64,000 nt of DNA from Leptolyngbya sp. SIO1E4 (lineage in GTDB: Bacteria; Cyanobacteriota; Cyanobacteriia; Phormidesmidales; Phormidesmidaceae). How positions within the stretch are numbered: the first letter of the stretch is position 1; each line of letters begins with the position of its first letter. Of the stretch, positions 34,890 to 42,616 are shown one piece after another. The notes beneath the pieces are model-generated. The model searched no databases. It saw nothing but the letters and a program-made list of their open reading frames with translations, and was not told where the DNA came from. Both the position numbers and the translations under genes were made by a program. Location of the stretch: the NCBI GenBank assembly GCA_010672825.2, contig JAAHFU020000001.1, positions 930,001 to 994,000 of the forward strand, read 5' to 3'.

Positions 34890-34993
34890 CCTTGGTCAAG
34901 ACAGGGATTTGGGATAGGAATGACTCATTCGACCCCAATCCCTAACCCCCTGTCTTGACCCAGATGTACTGGACTCATTTGAACAAGGTTATA
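34890..34993 (-). repeat. Family A dispersed repeat, copy A3 (inverted arrangement)
   Basis: The right part is a minus-oriented family A end (CAGATGTACTGGACTCATTT, GAACAAGGTTATA). The left part carries the inverted complement, so GGTCAAGACAGGG (34894-34906) and CCCTGTCTTGACC (34948-34960) face each other. It looks like two half-copies joined head to head. Confidence 0.7.
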
Positions 34994-35189
34994 AGCCACA
35001 ACATCTTTCCCCATCAAGGCTTTAAAGTTCCTTGGGAACCAAAAAGTCCACTGTGTATTCAAGATCCCAAAAGCAGATAACTGTTCGTTGCGCTTTATCA
35101 GTCATCACCTAACTTTCTAGGCTGTTTAGAAAAACACCTGGGTCAGCACGATAAAGCACAGCATATGTTGAGGGGGTAGAAACATTATT

Positions 35190-35711
35190 ATGAAAATTCG
35201 ATTGGTGGCTCTGACATTAACGGTTCTAGCGGTAGTTGCCTGTGGCGGAAGGGTTAAAACTTCTCAACCCGCAGAAGCTGAAGTAATCAGTCAAGAAGCC
35301 ACACCGGTGAATACAGCTGTCGCGGTTGCAGAAGATCGCAGCGTTCTGGTTGAACGCAGCGAACAGGTCGATGCAATTTCTGTCATGAATGACTTTACAG
35401 AGCCAGTGACCGGGAATGGTCAAGACCTCATGATTGTCTACGTGACTATTGAAAATACTGGCGAAGCGTTCGGCAGTATTTTTGGAACTCAGTTTCGATT
35501 AGTAGATAGTGACGGCCGTGAGTATGACCCAATTCAGAACTTAGAGGAAGCCGTTACGATTAATATGTGGCTCGATAAACGAGATTTAGAGCACTCCTCA
35601 GCCCGGCTTTTTCCTGGCAGCACAGTGCAGACTGCCAAGATATTTCGAGTCGCACCCGATGCCTCTGAGTTGAAGCTGCTGGCAAATGAAATCATGATGG
35701 ATATTAATTAG
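35190..35711 (+). CDS. DUF4352-like lipoprotein
   Basis: A 173-residue exported lipoprotein. The signal peptide MKIRLVALTLTVLAVVAC has lipobox AVVAC with the mature Cys at 18. The mature part is a single beta-sandwich domain (DLMIVYVTIENTGEAFGSIFGTQFRLVDSDGREYDP ... FPGSTVQTAKIFRVAPDASELKL), the pattern of DUF4352/immunoprotective extracellular domains. It probably sits in the periplasm, tethered to the inner or outer membrane. Neighbours give no hint of its role. The family call is by fold pattern. Confidence 0.72.
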   Translation: MKIRLVALTLTVLAVVACGGRVKTSQPAEAEVISQEATPVNTAVAVAEDRSVLVERSEQVDAISVMNDFTEPVTGNGQDLMIVYVTIENTGEAFGSIFGTQFRLVDSDGREYDPIQNLEEAVTINMWLDKRDLEHSSARLFPGSTVQTAKIFRVAPDASELKLLANEIMMDIN

Positions 35712-36023
35712 CGCTATCGCCAAATAGCGCTGATTTAAACCTTGATAGAATTGCCGAAAACCTCAAAATTTCATAGGATGGCACCGCCTACCGACCACAT
35801 GTCAGTGCCATTCCGGCATAGCCTTGTCAACGTGAGTCCGACAGCACGGTTTTGGCTACGTTTATTCCCCACCTGCAGATGCTTACTGCGATACCGACAC
35901 CAGGCAAACAGCCCGACAATCGCTACCTTGGTAAAAGCGAGTGATGATCTGCCCGGCAATATCAGGGCAGTTACAGGGAATTGGTGACAGGCCATCAACG
36001 TAGACGTGTCAGTAACAAGCTGT
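35712..36023. other. intergenic region before the carotenoid oxygenase gene
   Basis: About 310 bp with no supported gene. A weak inverted pair AGCGCTA / TAGCGCT around 35711-35731 follows the lipoprotein gene and may act in termination. Confidence 0.4.
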
Positions 36024-37430
36024 ATGACTCCGACCTCTCAAGCGAATCCTTTTTTAACTGGTAACTTTGCCCCCGTCAGTAAAGAAATGACCACCGAGCC
36101 CCTCCCTGTGATTGGGGAAATACCTGGGGCACTAGCGGGAATGTTTGTGCGGAATGGTCCGAACCCTCAGTTTCCGCCCATTGGTCAATATCACTGGTTC
36201 GACGGGGATGGCATGGTGCATGGCGTGCACTTTCAGCAAGGGCGCGCCGTGTATCGCAACCGCTTCGTCCAAACCGAAGGCTTTTTGAAGGAGCAGGCTG
36301 CTCAAAAAGCCATCTGGAGCGGTCTATTAGAGCCACTCCAGCACGATTTGCCTGAGGGATCTGGCAAAAACACGGCCAATACCGCGTTGATTTGGCATGC
36401 GGGGAAGTTTTTTGCCCTGAATGAAGGGGGTGCTCCCCATGCCCTGCAGCTGCCTGAACTCAAAACACTCGGAGCCTACCATTTTGACGGGCAGCTACAA
36501 TCCGCCGTCACCGCTCATCCCAAGGTTGACCCTGAAAACGGTGAGATGCTCTTCTTTGGCTATTCGTTTGCGCCGCCGTATCTGCAGTACAGCGTCGTTT
36601 CCCCGGAGGGGGCTTTGTTGCGCACGGAGCCGATCGCGCTGCCCGTCGGTGTGATGATGCACGACTTTGCCATCACAGAGCATTACATCGTATTTATGGA
36701 TCTGCCCCTGACGTTTCGTCCTGAACGGATGGCGCAAGGGCAACCCGCCCTAGCCTTTGAGCGCGATCGCCCCAGCCGCTTTGGTCTTTTGCCTCGGGAT
36801 GGCAGCGATCGCACTGTCCGCTGGTTTGAAGGACCTTCCTGCTACGTTTTCCACGTCCTCAATGCCTATGAAGACGGGGACGAGGTTCGGTTACTCGCCT
36901 GTCGCATGCAGGTGTTTGATCTCTCCGGTTCGGGTGATCCTGACGCCGAGATGCCCTATCTGCATGAATGGCGCTTTAACCTGACATCAGGGGCTGTACA
37001 CGAGGCTCAGCTATCGGCCCTTGCCTGTGAGTTTCCCCAAATCAACCTAGCCTATACGGGTCGCAAAATGCGGTACGGCTATGCAGCCAAAGTGACCGAT
37101 TCTCCGAGCCCGCTGCTTGATGGGGTGATCAAATTTGATTTTGGGGATGGCACAACAACCGTGCAGACCCAAGCCTATGAGCTGGGAGCGGGCCGATACT
37201 GTGGCGAAGCCGTGTTTGCCCCTCGCCCTGGGGCAACGGCAGAAGATGACGGTTGGTTATTAACCTTTGCCCACGACCAGACGGCCAACCAGTCAGAACT
37301 GTTGATTTTTGAAGCCCCGCAAATAGAAACAGGCCCCATTGCCCGGGTCATACTGCCCCAGAGGGTGCCCTATGGGTTTCATGGGGCTTGGGTCAGTCAG
37401 AGTCAAATTGAGGCGATGGTTGCAGGCTGA
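36024..37430 (+). CDS. carotenoid cleavage oxygenase (RPE65/CCD family)
   Basis: A 468-residue non-haem iron oxygenase that cleaves carotenoid or apocarotenoid double bonds. The seven-bladed propeller family signatures are present: NPFLTGNFAPV and PGALAGMFVRNGPNPQF at the N-terminus, HWFDGDGMVHGV, and the four iron histidines, which I place in TAHPKVDPENGEM, MMHDFAITEHYIVFMD, YVFHVLNAYEDGD and YGFHGAWV at the C-terminus. Length and start fit cyanobacterial apocarotenoid oxygenases (Diox1/ACO type) and lignostilbene dioxygenase relatives. The substrate cannot be told from sequence. ATG at 36024 is preferred over an upstream GTG. It is a single gene followed by a family B repeat. Confidence 0.9.
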   Translation: MTPTSQANPFLTGNFAPVSKEMTTEPLPVIGEIPGALAGMFVRNGPNPQFPPIGQYHWFDGDGMVHGVHFQQGRAVYRNRFVQTEGFLKEQAAQKAIWSGLLEPLQHDLPEGSGKNTANTALIWHAGKFFALNEGGAPHALQLPELKTLGAYHFDGQLQSAVTAHPKVDPENGEMLFFGYSFAPPYLQYSVVSPEGALLRTEPIALPVGVMMHDFAITEHYIVFMDLPLTFRPERMAQGQPALAFERDRPSRFGLLPRDGSDRTVRWFEGPSCYVFHVLNAYEDGDEVRLLACRMQVFDLSGSGDPDAEMPYLHEWRFNLTSGAVHEAQLSALACEFPQINLAYTGRKMRYGYAAKVTDSPSPLLDGVIKFDFGDGTTTVQTQAYELGAGRYCGEAVFAPRPGATAEDDGWLLTFAHDQTANQSELLIFEAPQIETGPIARVILPQRVPYGFHGAWVSQSQIEAMVAG

Positions 37431-37431
37431 T

Positions 37432-37514
37432 ATGGCAAAAGGCAGAAATCAAAACCTTGCTGCATAAGGTTTTCAGGAGATTTGACTGTCCTAACCAGCA
37501 CTTCAGGTGCAATA
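37432..37514 (+). repeat. Family B dispersed repeat, copy B2
   Basis: GGCAGAAATCAAAACCTTGC, TGCATAAGGTTTTCAGGAGA, TTTGACTGTCCTAACCAGCA, CTTCAGGTGCAATAG. It lies between the convergent carotenoid oxygenase and potC genes. Confidence 0.78.
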
Positions 37515-37559
37515 GTCCTCAGTCCCAGGGGCGACGAGCATGATCGTGAGGGCGCTGGC

Positions 37560-38369
37560 TCATGATTGCTGACGGCGGGAGAGGGTGCGATAGGTGAAAT
37601 ACGCGATCGCAATCAAGCTAAAGGAAAATAGCGTGGTCAGCGTCCCTAAGGCATAGAGGGCAGGGGATGTCACATTAGTGGTCATCCCAAAAATCTCTAG
37701 GGGCAGGGTGTTGTGTTGCCCAGACACCAGAGACGTGCGGGTGAACTCATCGTAGGACAGGGTAAAGGTAAGTAAGCCCACCCCCACCAAACTCGGCGCT
37801 AGCAGCGGCAGCACAATTTCCCAAAAGGTTTTGGCGTCATTAGCACCCAGGTCTTTAGCTGCCTCCTCATAGGAGGCATCAAAGCGGTTGAAAATGCCCA
37901 GCATAATCAGAAAGGCAATGGGCAGCGTCCAAGTCAGATGTGCGCCTAAGCCAGAAGAAAACCAGTTTGTAGACCATCCCAACACCTGAAACATGACTCC
38001 CAGCCCCAGGGAAACCAAAATGCTTGGCACAATTAGGCTGGCAATGGTCAGGTAAAACAGCACCGTTGAGCCCCTAAACCGTTGCCGAAATGCCATCGCA
38101 GCCAGCACCGACATGCTCCCCACCAAAACCGTCACAAAGCCCCCCAACACTAGCGATCGCTGAAAGGGCTCTACAAAATTGCCCACCCGCTGCTCCTGAA
38201 ACACCTGCCCCAGCCAATAGACCCCAAAGCTCCGCACCGGAAACGTCAGCGCCCCATCGGGTCCCTGCAGCGACAGGATGAAGATGGTAATCATCGGACC
38301 GTAGAGAAACAGCACAAACAGCCCGAAAAAAGCAGCCAGTAAATAAAAAGACAGCGATCGTTTTTTCAT
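37560..38369 (-). CDS. potC: polyamine-type ABC transporter permease PotC
   Basis: A 269-residue inner-membrane permease with about six membrane helices, beginning KKRSLSFYLLAAFFGLFVLFLYGPMITIFILSLQ. The permease EAA-like loop is EEAAKDLGANDAKTFWEIVLPLLAPSLVGVGLLTFTLSYDEF, the ATPase contact site. It is the last gene of the minus-strand cluster potA-potD-potB-potC for spermidine/putrescine-class substrates, starting about 110 bp after potB. SYDEFTRT and the order of genes are typical of PotC. The substrate is inferred from family. Confidence 0.87.
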   Translation of the reverse strand: MKKRSLSFYLLAAFFGLFVLFLYGPMITIFILSLQGPDGALTFPVRSFGVYWLGQVFQEQRVGNFVEPFQRSLVLGGFVTVLVGSMSVLAAMAFRQRFRGSTVLFYLTIASLIVPSILVSLGLGVMFQVLGWSTNWFSSGLGAHLTWTLPIAFLIMLGIFNRFDASYEEAAKDLGANDAKTFWEIVLPLLAPSLVGVGLLTFTLSYDEFTRTSLVSGQHNTLPLEIFGMTTNVTSPALYALGTLTTLFSFSLIAIAYFTYRTLSRRQQS

Positions 38370-38479
38370 GGATTAACCGAAATTCGGCATGAACGGAGCC
38401 TCTGTACCCGCGAGGCATTTGCATCAACCCAGTTGTGACGAACCCCAATCACCCGAGTCAAACGCCTTACCCCAACCGG

Positions 38480-39337
38480 TCATAATTCCTTGCGAATATT
38501 CACCACCCGCAAAATCGAAATCACCAAAATCATCGTCACCGCCAGCAGCACAATCGCATTTGCCGCCGCCAAGGGATACTGCAAACTGCCGATCTGCGTT
38601 TGAATCAGCTTGCCGACAGACGCCGCCTGCCCACCCCCCATCAGACGCACCGTCACAAATTCCCCCATGACCAGGGTGACGATAAAAATCGAGCCAATGG
38701 CAATGCCCGGAGCCGAGAGGGGCAAAATGATTTCCTTAAACACCCCAAACCCCGACGCGCCCATATCTTCTGCAGCTGTGATTAGGGTGCGGTCAATGCG
38801 CATGAGGCTATTAAAAATCGGCGCGATCATAAAAATGATGTAGAGGTGCACCATCCCCAACACCACGGCAAAATCTGAATACAGTAAAAACGCCAGCGGC
38901 TGGTCAATTAGCCCCACCCCTATGAGCAGTTGATTCACTAACCCCTCTTTACCCAAGAGCGGGATCCAAGAAATCATGCGAATGATGTTGGAGGTCCAAA
39001 ATGGGATGGTGCAGACCAAAAACAGCAGCACTTGCCAGCGCAGCTTGGGCACATGAAACGCTAGAAAATAGGCCACTGGATAGCCAATCAGAAGCGTACC
39101 CAACCACACCAGCCCCACAAATTTGAAGGTGTTGAGATAAGTTCTCAGGGTGACATCGGAGGTAAAAATGCCGATGTAGTTGTCCAGGGTGAAGGCAGGG
39201 GTCATGGAATACCCATTGAACTCCCAAAAACTCACCACCCCAATCAGCACAATCGGAAAGATCAGAAACAGCGATAGGGCGATCGCTTGGGGCGTTGCCA
39301 ACACATAGGGTTTAAGGGTCGTCCAGGGTTTAGCCAT
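38480..39337 (-). CDS. potB: polyamine-type ABC transporter permease PotB
   Basis: A 285-residue permease with six membrane helices. Its start VLATPQAIALSLFLIFPIVLIGVVSFWEF, the IPFWTSNIIRMISWIPLLGKEGLVN loop and the EAA-like ITAAEDMGASGFGVFKEIILPLSAPGI (ATPase docking) are PotB-like. It pairs with PotC to form the membrane channel. A family A repeat of about 100 bp lies between it and potD, so the operon is either read through the repeat or split into two transcripts. Confidence 0.87.
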   Translation of the reverse strand: MAKPWTTLKPYVLATPQAIALSLFLIFPIVLIGVVSFWEFNGYSMTPAFTLDNYIGIFTSDVTLRTYLNTFKFVGLVWLGTLLIGYPVAYFLAFHVPKLRWQVLLFLVCTIPFWTSNIIRMISWIPLLGKEGLVNQLLIGVGLIDQPLAFLLYSDFAVVLGMVHLYIIFMIAPIFNSLMRIDRTLITAAEDMGASGFGVFKEIILPLSAPGIAIGSIFIVTLVMGEFVTVRLMGGGQAASVGKLIQTQIGSLQYPLAAANAIVLLAVTMILVISILRVVNIRKEL

Positions 39338-39387
39338 GGAATGTAACGGTTAAATCAATTGAGCGGGGGGTAGGGATGTAGCGGAGC

Positions 39388-39490
39388 TATCGCCTTGTTC
39401 AGTTGAGTCCAGTACATCTGGGTCAAGACAGGGTCTAGGGTTTAGGGTTTAGGGTCTAGGGTGTGCTTGATTAGCCTGCATACCGCGATA
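39388..39490 (+). repeat. Family A dispersed repeat, copy A4
   Basis: A complete copy: CGCCTTGTTCAGTTGAGTCC, AGTACATCTGGGTCAAGACA, then TAGGGTTTAGGGTTTAGGG heptamers, GTGTGCTTGATTAGCCTGCA and TACCGCGATAT. It sits between potD and potB inside the transporter cluster, opposite to their direction. Confidence 0.82.
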
Positions 39491-39658
39491 TCTCCCCAGG
39501 CAATGACCTATGGGGTGCGATCGGGTCGAACAACACCTTGGTCGAACACCATTTTGGGCAGGGCAGGTTTTGCAGACATCTATTGGCCATAACCTTTGGC
39601 TATAACCTTGGAGTCTGGCTCAACCTGCCCCTACGGAGATGCGCTTTCTCAGAAATCC

Positions 39659-40963
39659 CTAAGAGGCAATAAACTCATTCCATTTCTGGACGAGGTAGGT
39701 GTTCTCATCCATCGTGGAATTCCAAACCACAATATTGCCAAAGCGTTCTGCAAAGGCACCGCCGTCCCGTGTGGCCCCGGTCTTAGCCAAAGTTTTGCCA
39801 AAGGGGTCAACAATGTCTTCAGGGGCAGCCTGCCCGTCATACCAATAGGCCCATTCCGCCTCAGACATGTATTTCTTGGAGTTTTCAGGGGCCGCGCTGT
39901 AGTAGCCCTGGCGCCCTAAGAAGGCACCCACCCAGCCTTCTAGCATCCAGTTCAGGTACTCATAGGCGGCATCTAGCTGGATGCCTTCCAGGTTTTTAGA
40001 GAGGCCCACACCGCCGCCCCAGCCGCGATAGCCTTCCTTCAGGGGCGCATAAATACACTCAATGCCCTGGGCTTGTACAGCCGTCACCGCTGGAGACCAC
40101 ATCGACTGCAGAATCACCTCTCCAGAGGCCATGAGGTTCACCGACTCATCAAACGTTTTCCAGAAGGCTCGGAACTGGCCTGCTGCCTTTTGTTCCTTCA
40201 GGATGTCGGTAATCTGGTCAATTTCTTCTCGCGTCATGTTGCCCTTGTCGCCAAAGGCCATGAGGCCCAGCGCTTCAGCGATCATGGCCGCGTCCATGAT
40301 GCCAATCTGAGGAATATCGAGGATCGACGTTTTACCTCGAAATTCTTCATTAAATAACTCACCCCAGGTTTCAATCTGACGGCCCACCAGGTCAGGGCGA
40401 TACCCCAGCGTATCAGCGTTGTACTGGAAGGGAATCAACGTCGCATGGTCAGTGGGTGTATCAGCAAATTCTTTAGAATCTGGCCCGGTCAGATACATCA
40501 CCCGGTAGGGGGCCGTGCCCTGGGAGCCTTCTACAGGCATGCCTTCAAACTGGCCCGTGGTAAAGAAGGGCACAATCTTATCCCAATCGTTAATCTTGGC
40601 GACTTCAATGGGCTGCAGATTACCGGACGGAACTACCAGCGGCAGGCTGAAATACTCCCCATCAAAGATGTCGTATTGGTCAGGCTGGGTGATTGCGATC
40701 TGGTTATTTTCTTCGGTGCTCAAGGCTCGCATTTCTAGCTTGAAGCCCAGATCTTCCTGCGCTTTGTCACGAATCTCATTGATCTGAGAAACGCCCGTAC
40801 CGATAAGCCGCAGGGTGACATCCTTAATCTGGTTGGTGTTCACTTCGGGGCCTGGCGCAGGGTTATTAGGCGTTCCCTGGGGAGCGCCGCTACAGCGGGC
40901 TGCAGCCACAGCAGCCCCAGCCGCTAACCCGGTACGAATCACATGACGACGAGACAATCCCAT
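39659..40963 (-). CDS. potD: polyamine-type ABC transporter substrate-binding protein PotD
   Basis: A 434-residue extracytoplasmic binding protein. It starts MGLSRRHVIRTGLAAGAAVAAARCSG, a twin-arginine (Tat) signal with R5R6, and a Cys at 24 that could be a lipid anchor, though AAARC is a weak lipobox. The body is a periplasmic binding protein of the spermidine/putrescine group (FDGEYFSLPLVVPSGNLQPIEVAKI, EALGLMAFG, EYLNWMLEGWVGAFLGRQGYYSA). Acidic and aromatic residues that usually hold polyamines are present but not individually assignable. It lies 51 bp after potA. Confidence 0.87.
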   Translation of the reverse strand: MGLSRRHVIRTGLAAGAAVAAARCSGAPQGTPNNPAPGPEVNTNQIKDVTLRLIGTGVSQINEIRDKAQEDLGFKLEMRALSTEENNQIAITQPDQYDIFDGEYFSLPLVVPSGNLQPIEVAKINDWDKIVPFFTTGQFEGMPVEGSQGTAPYRVMYLTGPDSKEFADTPTDHATLIPFQYNADTLGYRPDLVGRQIETWGELFNEEFRGKTSILDIPQIGIMDAAMIAEALGLMAFGDKGNMTREEIDQITDILKEQKAAGQFRAFWKTFDESVNLMASGEVILQSMWSPAVTAVQAQGIECIYAPLKEGYRGWGGGVGLSKNLEGIQLDAAYEYLNWMLEGWVGAFLGRQGYYSAAPENSKKYMSEAEWAYWYDGQAAPEDIVDPFGKTLAKTGATRDGGAFAERFGNIVVWNSTMDENTYLVQKWNEFIAS

Positions 40964-41014
40964 AATTCTTTTGAGTCCTCACGAACAGCAATTGTTAAAC
41001 TTCCATGCCCCAGG

Positions 41015-42223
41015 TCAATAGGGCAAAAATACACAGTCATGGGCCGACCATTGCAGTGTGACAAGCTGGCCTTCTTGAAGGTTGGCTGCAGTCCAGTCTT
41101 GAGTCCGCACTTTATAGAGCAATTCTTGCCCCGTGGCTTCGGTCAACAGCCCGACACGGGTCACGTAGCCTGTCAATTCCACATCCACAATGCGGACGGA
41201 GAGTTGATTAGCCTGAGCCGCAGAAGCAGCCGCCAGCTCAGCCCCATGGGGGGCGACGGTCAGTAGATCAGGACGCACAGAGCAGGCCGCCGTTTGCCCT
41301 GGCTGTACGGCATTGCCCCGACAAAATACAGCGCCAATACCGGCTACATCCAGTTCAATCATGTCGAACCCATCGCTCTCGGGCTGCGATCGCACCACCA
41401 TTCCCTCAAAAATGTTGTTGTCACCGATGAATTTTGCCACGAAGCGAGAAGCAGGTCTATTAAACAAGTCTGTGGGGGTAGCAACCTGATCGATGTGGCC
41501 ATGATCCATCACCACAATTTGGTCAGACAGAGAAAAGGCCTCTTCAACATGGTGGGTGACCTGGATGAACGTGAGACCAAACTGTTTCTGAATTTTGCGC
41601 AGTTCGCTGCGCATGCGTACCCGCAAATTTTCGTCTAGCGCGCTCAGGGGCTCGTCTAGCATGAGCACCTGAGGGCGGGTCACCAGGGCACGGGCCAGGG
41701 CAATGCGCTGCTGCTGACCACCACTGAGCTGATCAGGCTTACGGCTAGCGGTATGGCTCAGACCCACCAGCTCTAAAATTTCACCCACCTGCTTTTTCCG
41801 CTGAGGGGCGCTGACACCCTGCATCCGCAGCCCAAACTCAATGTTTTGCCACACCGTTTTGTGGGGAAAAAGGGCATAGTTCTGAAACATCATGGCCGTG
41901 TTTCGCTGGGCCGGAGGCAGGGTGGTCACCCGGCGATCGCCAATCAACACCTCCCCGCTGGTGACCAATTCATGTCCCGCAATCATTCGCAGCGTCGTGG
42001 TTTTGCCGCAGCCACTCGGCCCCAGCAAACAGCAATAAGACCCAGCTGGAATATCTAGGGTGAGATTTTCAACCGCAGTGACTGCCCCATACTTCTTCGT
42101 CACAGACCGTAACGCCACCCCTGCCGCCCCTTCTGCCAGCGCGTACTGAATCTTTGCTGCAGCGCTGCCTGCTTGGGGTTGCAGTGCAGAGGAAGAGGTC
42201 GTTTTGTCCATGTCGACTGTCAT
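41015..42223 (-). CDS. potA: polyamine-type ABC transporter ATPase PotA
   Basis: A 402-residue ABC ATPase. Walker A GPSGCGKTT, Q-loop MMFQNYALFPHKTVWQN, signature LSGGQQQRIALARALV, Walker B QVLMLDEPLSALDENLR and H-loop VTHHVEEAF are intact. The C-terminal TOBE-type domain (CSVRPDLLTVAPHG...) is the regulatory part seen in PotA and MalK. It powers PotB/PotC. A 30-residue N-terminal extension rich in Ser/Ala precedes the ATPase fold, so a start further in is possible. It is first in the operon; an inverted repeat CGTTTCA N6 TGAAACG (42226-42245) directly precedes it. Confidence 0.92.
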   Translation of the reverse strand: MTVDMDKTTSSSALQPQAGSAAAKIQYALAEGAAGVALRSVTKKYGAVTAVENLTLDIPAGSYCCLLGPSGCGKTTTLRMIAGHELVTSGEVLIGDRRVTTLPPAQRNTAMMFQNYALFPHKTVWQNIEFGLRMQGVSAPQRKKQVGEILELVGLSHTASRKPDQLSGGQQQRIALARALVTRPQVLMLDEPLSALDENLRVRMRSELRKIQKQFGLTFIQVTHHVEEAFSLSDQIVVMDHGHIDQVATPTDLFNRPASRFVAKFIGDNNIFEGMVVRSQPESDGFDMIELDVAGIGAVFCRGNAVQPGQTAACSVRPDLLTVAPHGAELAAASAAQANQLSVRIVDVELTGYVTRVGLLTEATGQELLYKVRTQDWTAANLQEGQLVTLQWSAHDCVFLPY

Positions 42224-42225
42224 TG

Positions 42226-42245
42226 CGTTTCACCGTTTTGAAACG
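42226..42245. promoter_or_regulatory. inverted repeat upstream of potA, operator candidate
   Basis: CGTTTCA and its complement TGAAACG are separated by six bases, a few bases ahead of the potA start codon. Position and symmetry suggest a repressor site or an RNA hairpin in the leader. Confidence 0.45.
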
Positions 42246-42431
42246 ATAGCGCTTTACCCACGAGCCCAATTAACCTGACACATCAGAGTTTACGAAACTG
42301 TAGCAGTTGCAGCACCTCGACCCAGAACAGCCTGATACGTCTGTCGCTGCCCCTGGCTGGCATTCACCGCAGCCCGCGATCGCAGTCAGGACCCCCTACG
42401 ACACCTTCGGGCAGCGTCAATTTCGATGGAA

Positions 42432-42446
42432 TGTATACTGTATACA
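42432..42446. promoter_or_regulatory. 15-bp perfect palindrome TGTATACTGTATACA, operator candidate
   Basis: Two 7-bp arms around one central base, in the divergent region between potA and the site-2 protease gene (42224-42616, otherwise gene-free). It also reads as a tandem GTATAC. Such a site is typical of a dimeric regulator; which one is unknown. Confidence 0.5.
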
Positions 42447-42616
42447 GCGATACCTCCGGCGATATTGTGCCTTGGCATACGATTTTGCGGTTCCCCTTGC
42501 CTCGCCTCGCCCTTCTTCCTTGACGGTGGATATCCGCACTCAGGTTTATCGATTGTGGTGCAGCCACTCGGTTAAATTATTCAGTATTAGAATCTCACTT
42601 TTTATAAAAAGTCTGA

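Larger units (their letters stand above)
34040..35189. other. gene-free, repeat-rich region
   Basis: About 1.15 kb without a supported gene. It contains a fragment of family C at 34184-34216, GC-rich palindromic sequence around 34385-34500, the main family C copy (34733-34846) and family A copy A3 (34890-34993). An open frame of 87 codons on the minus strand near 34385-34648 lies over the repeats and is not credible. The last 200 bp hold the promoter of the DUF4352-like lipoprotein gene. Confidence 0.5.
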
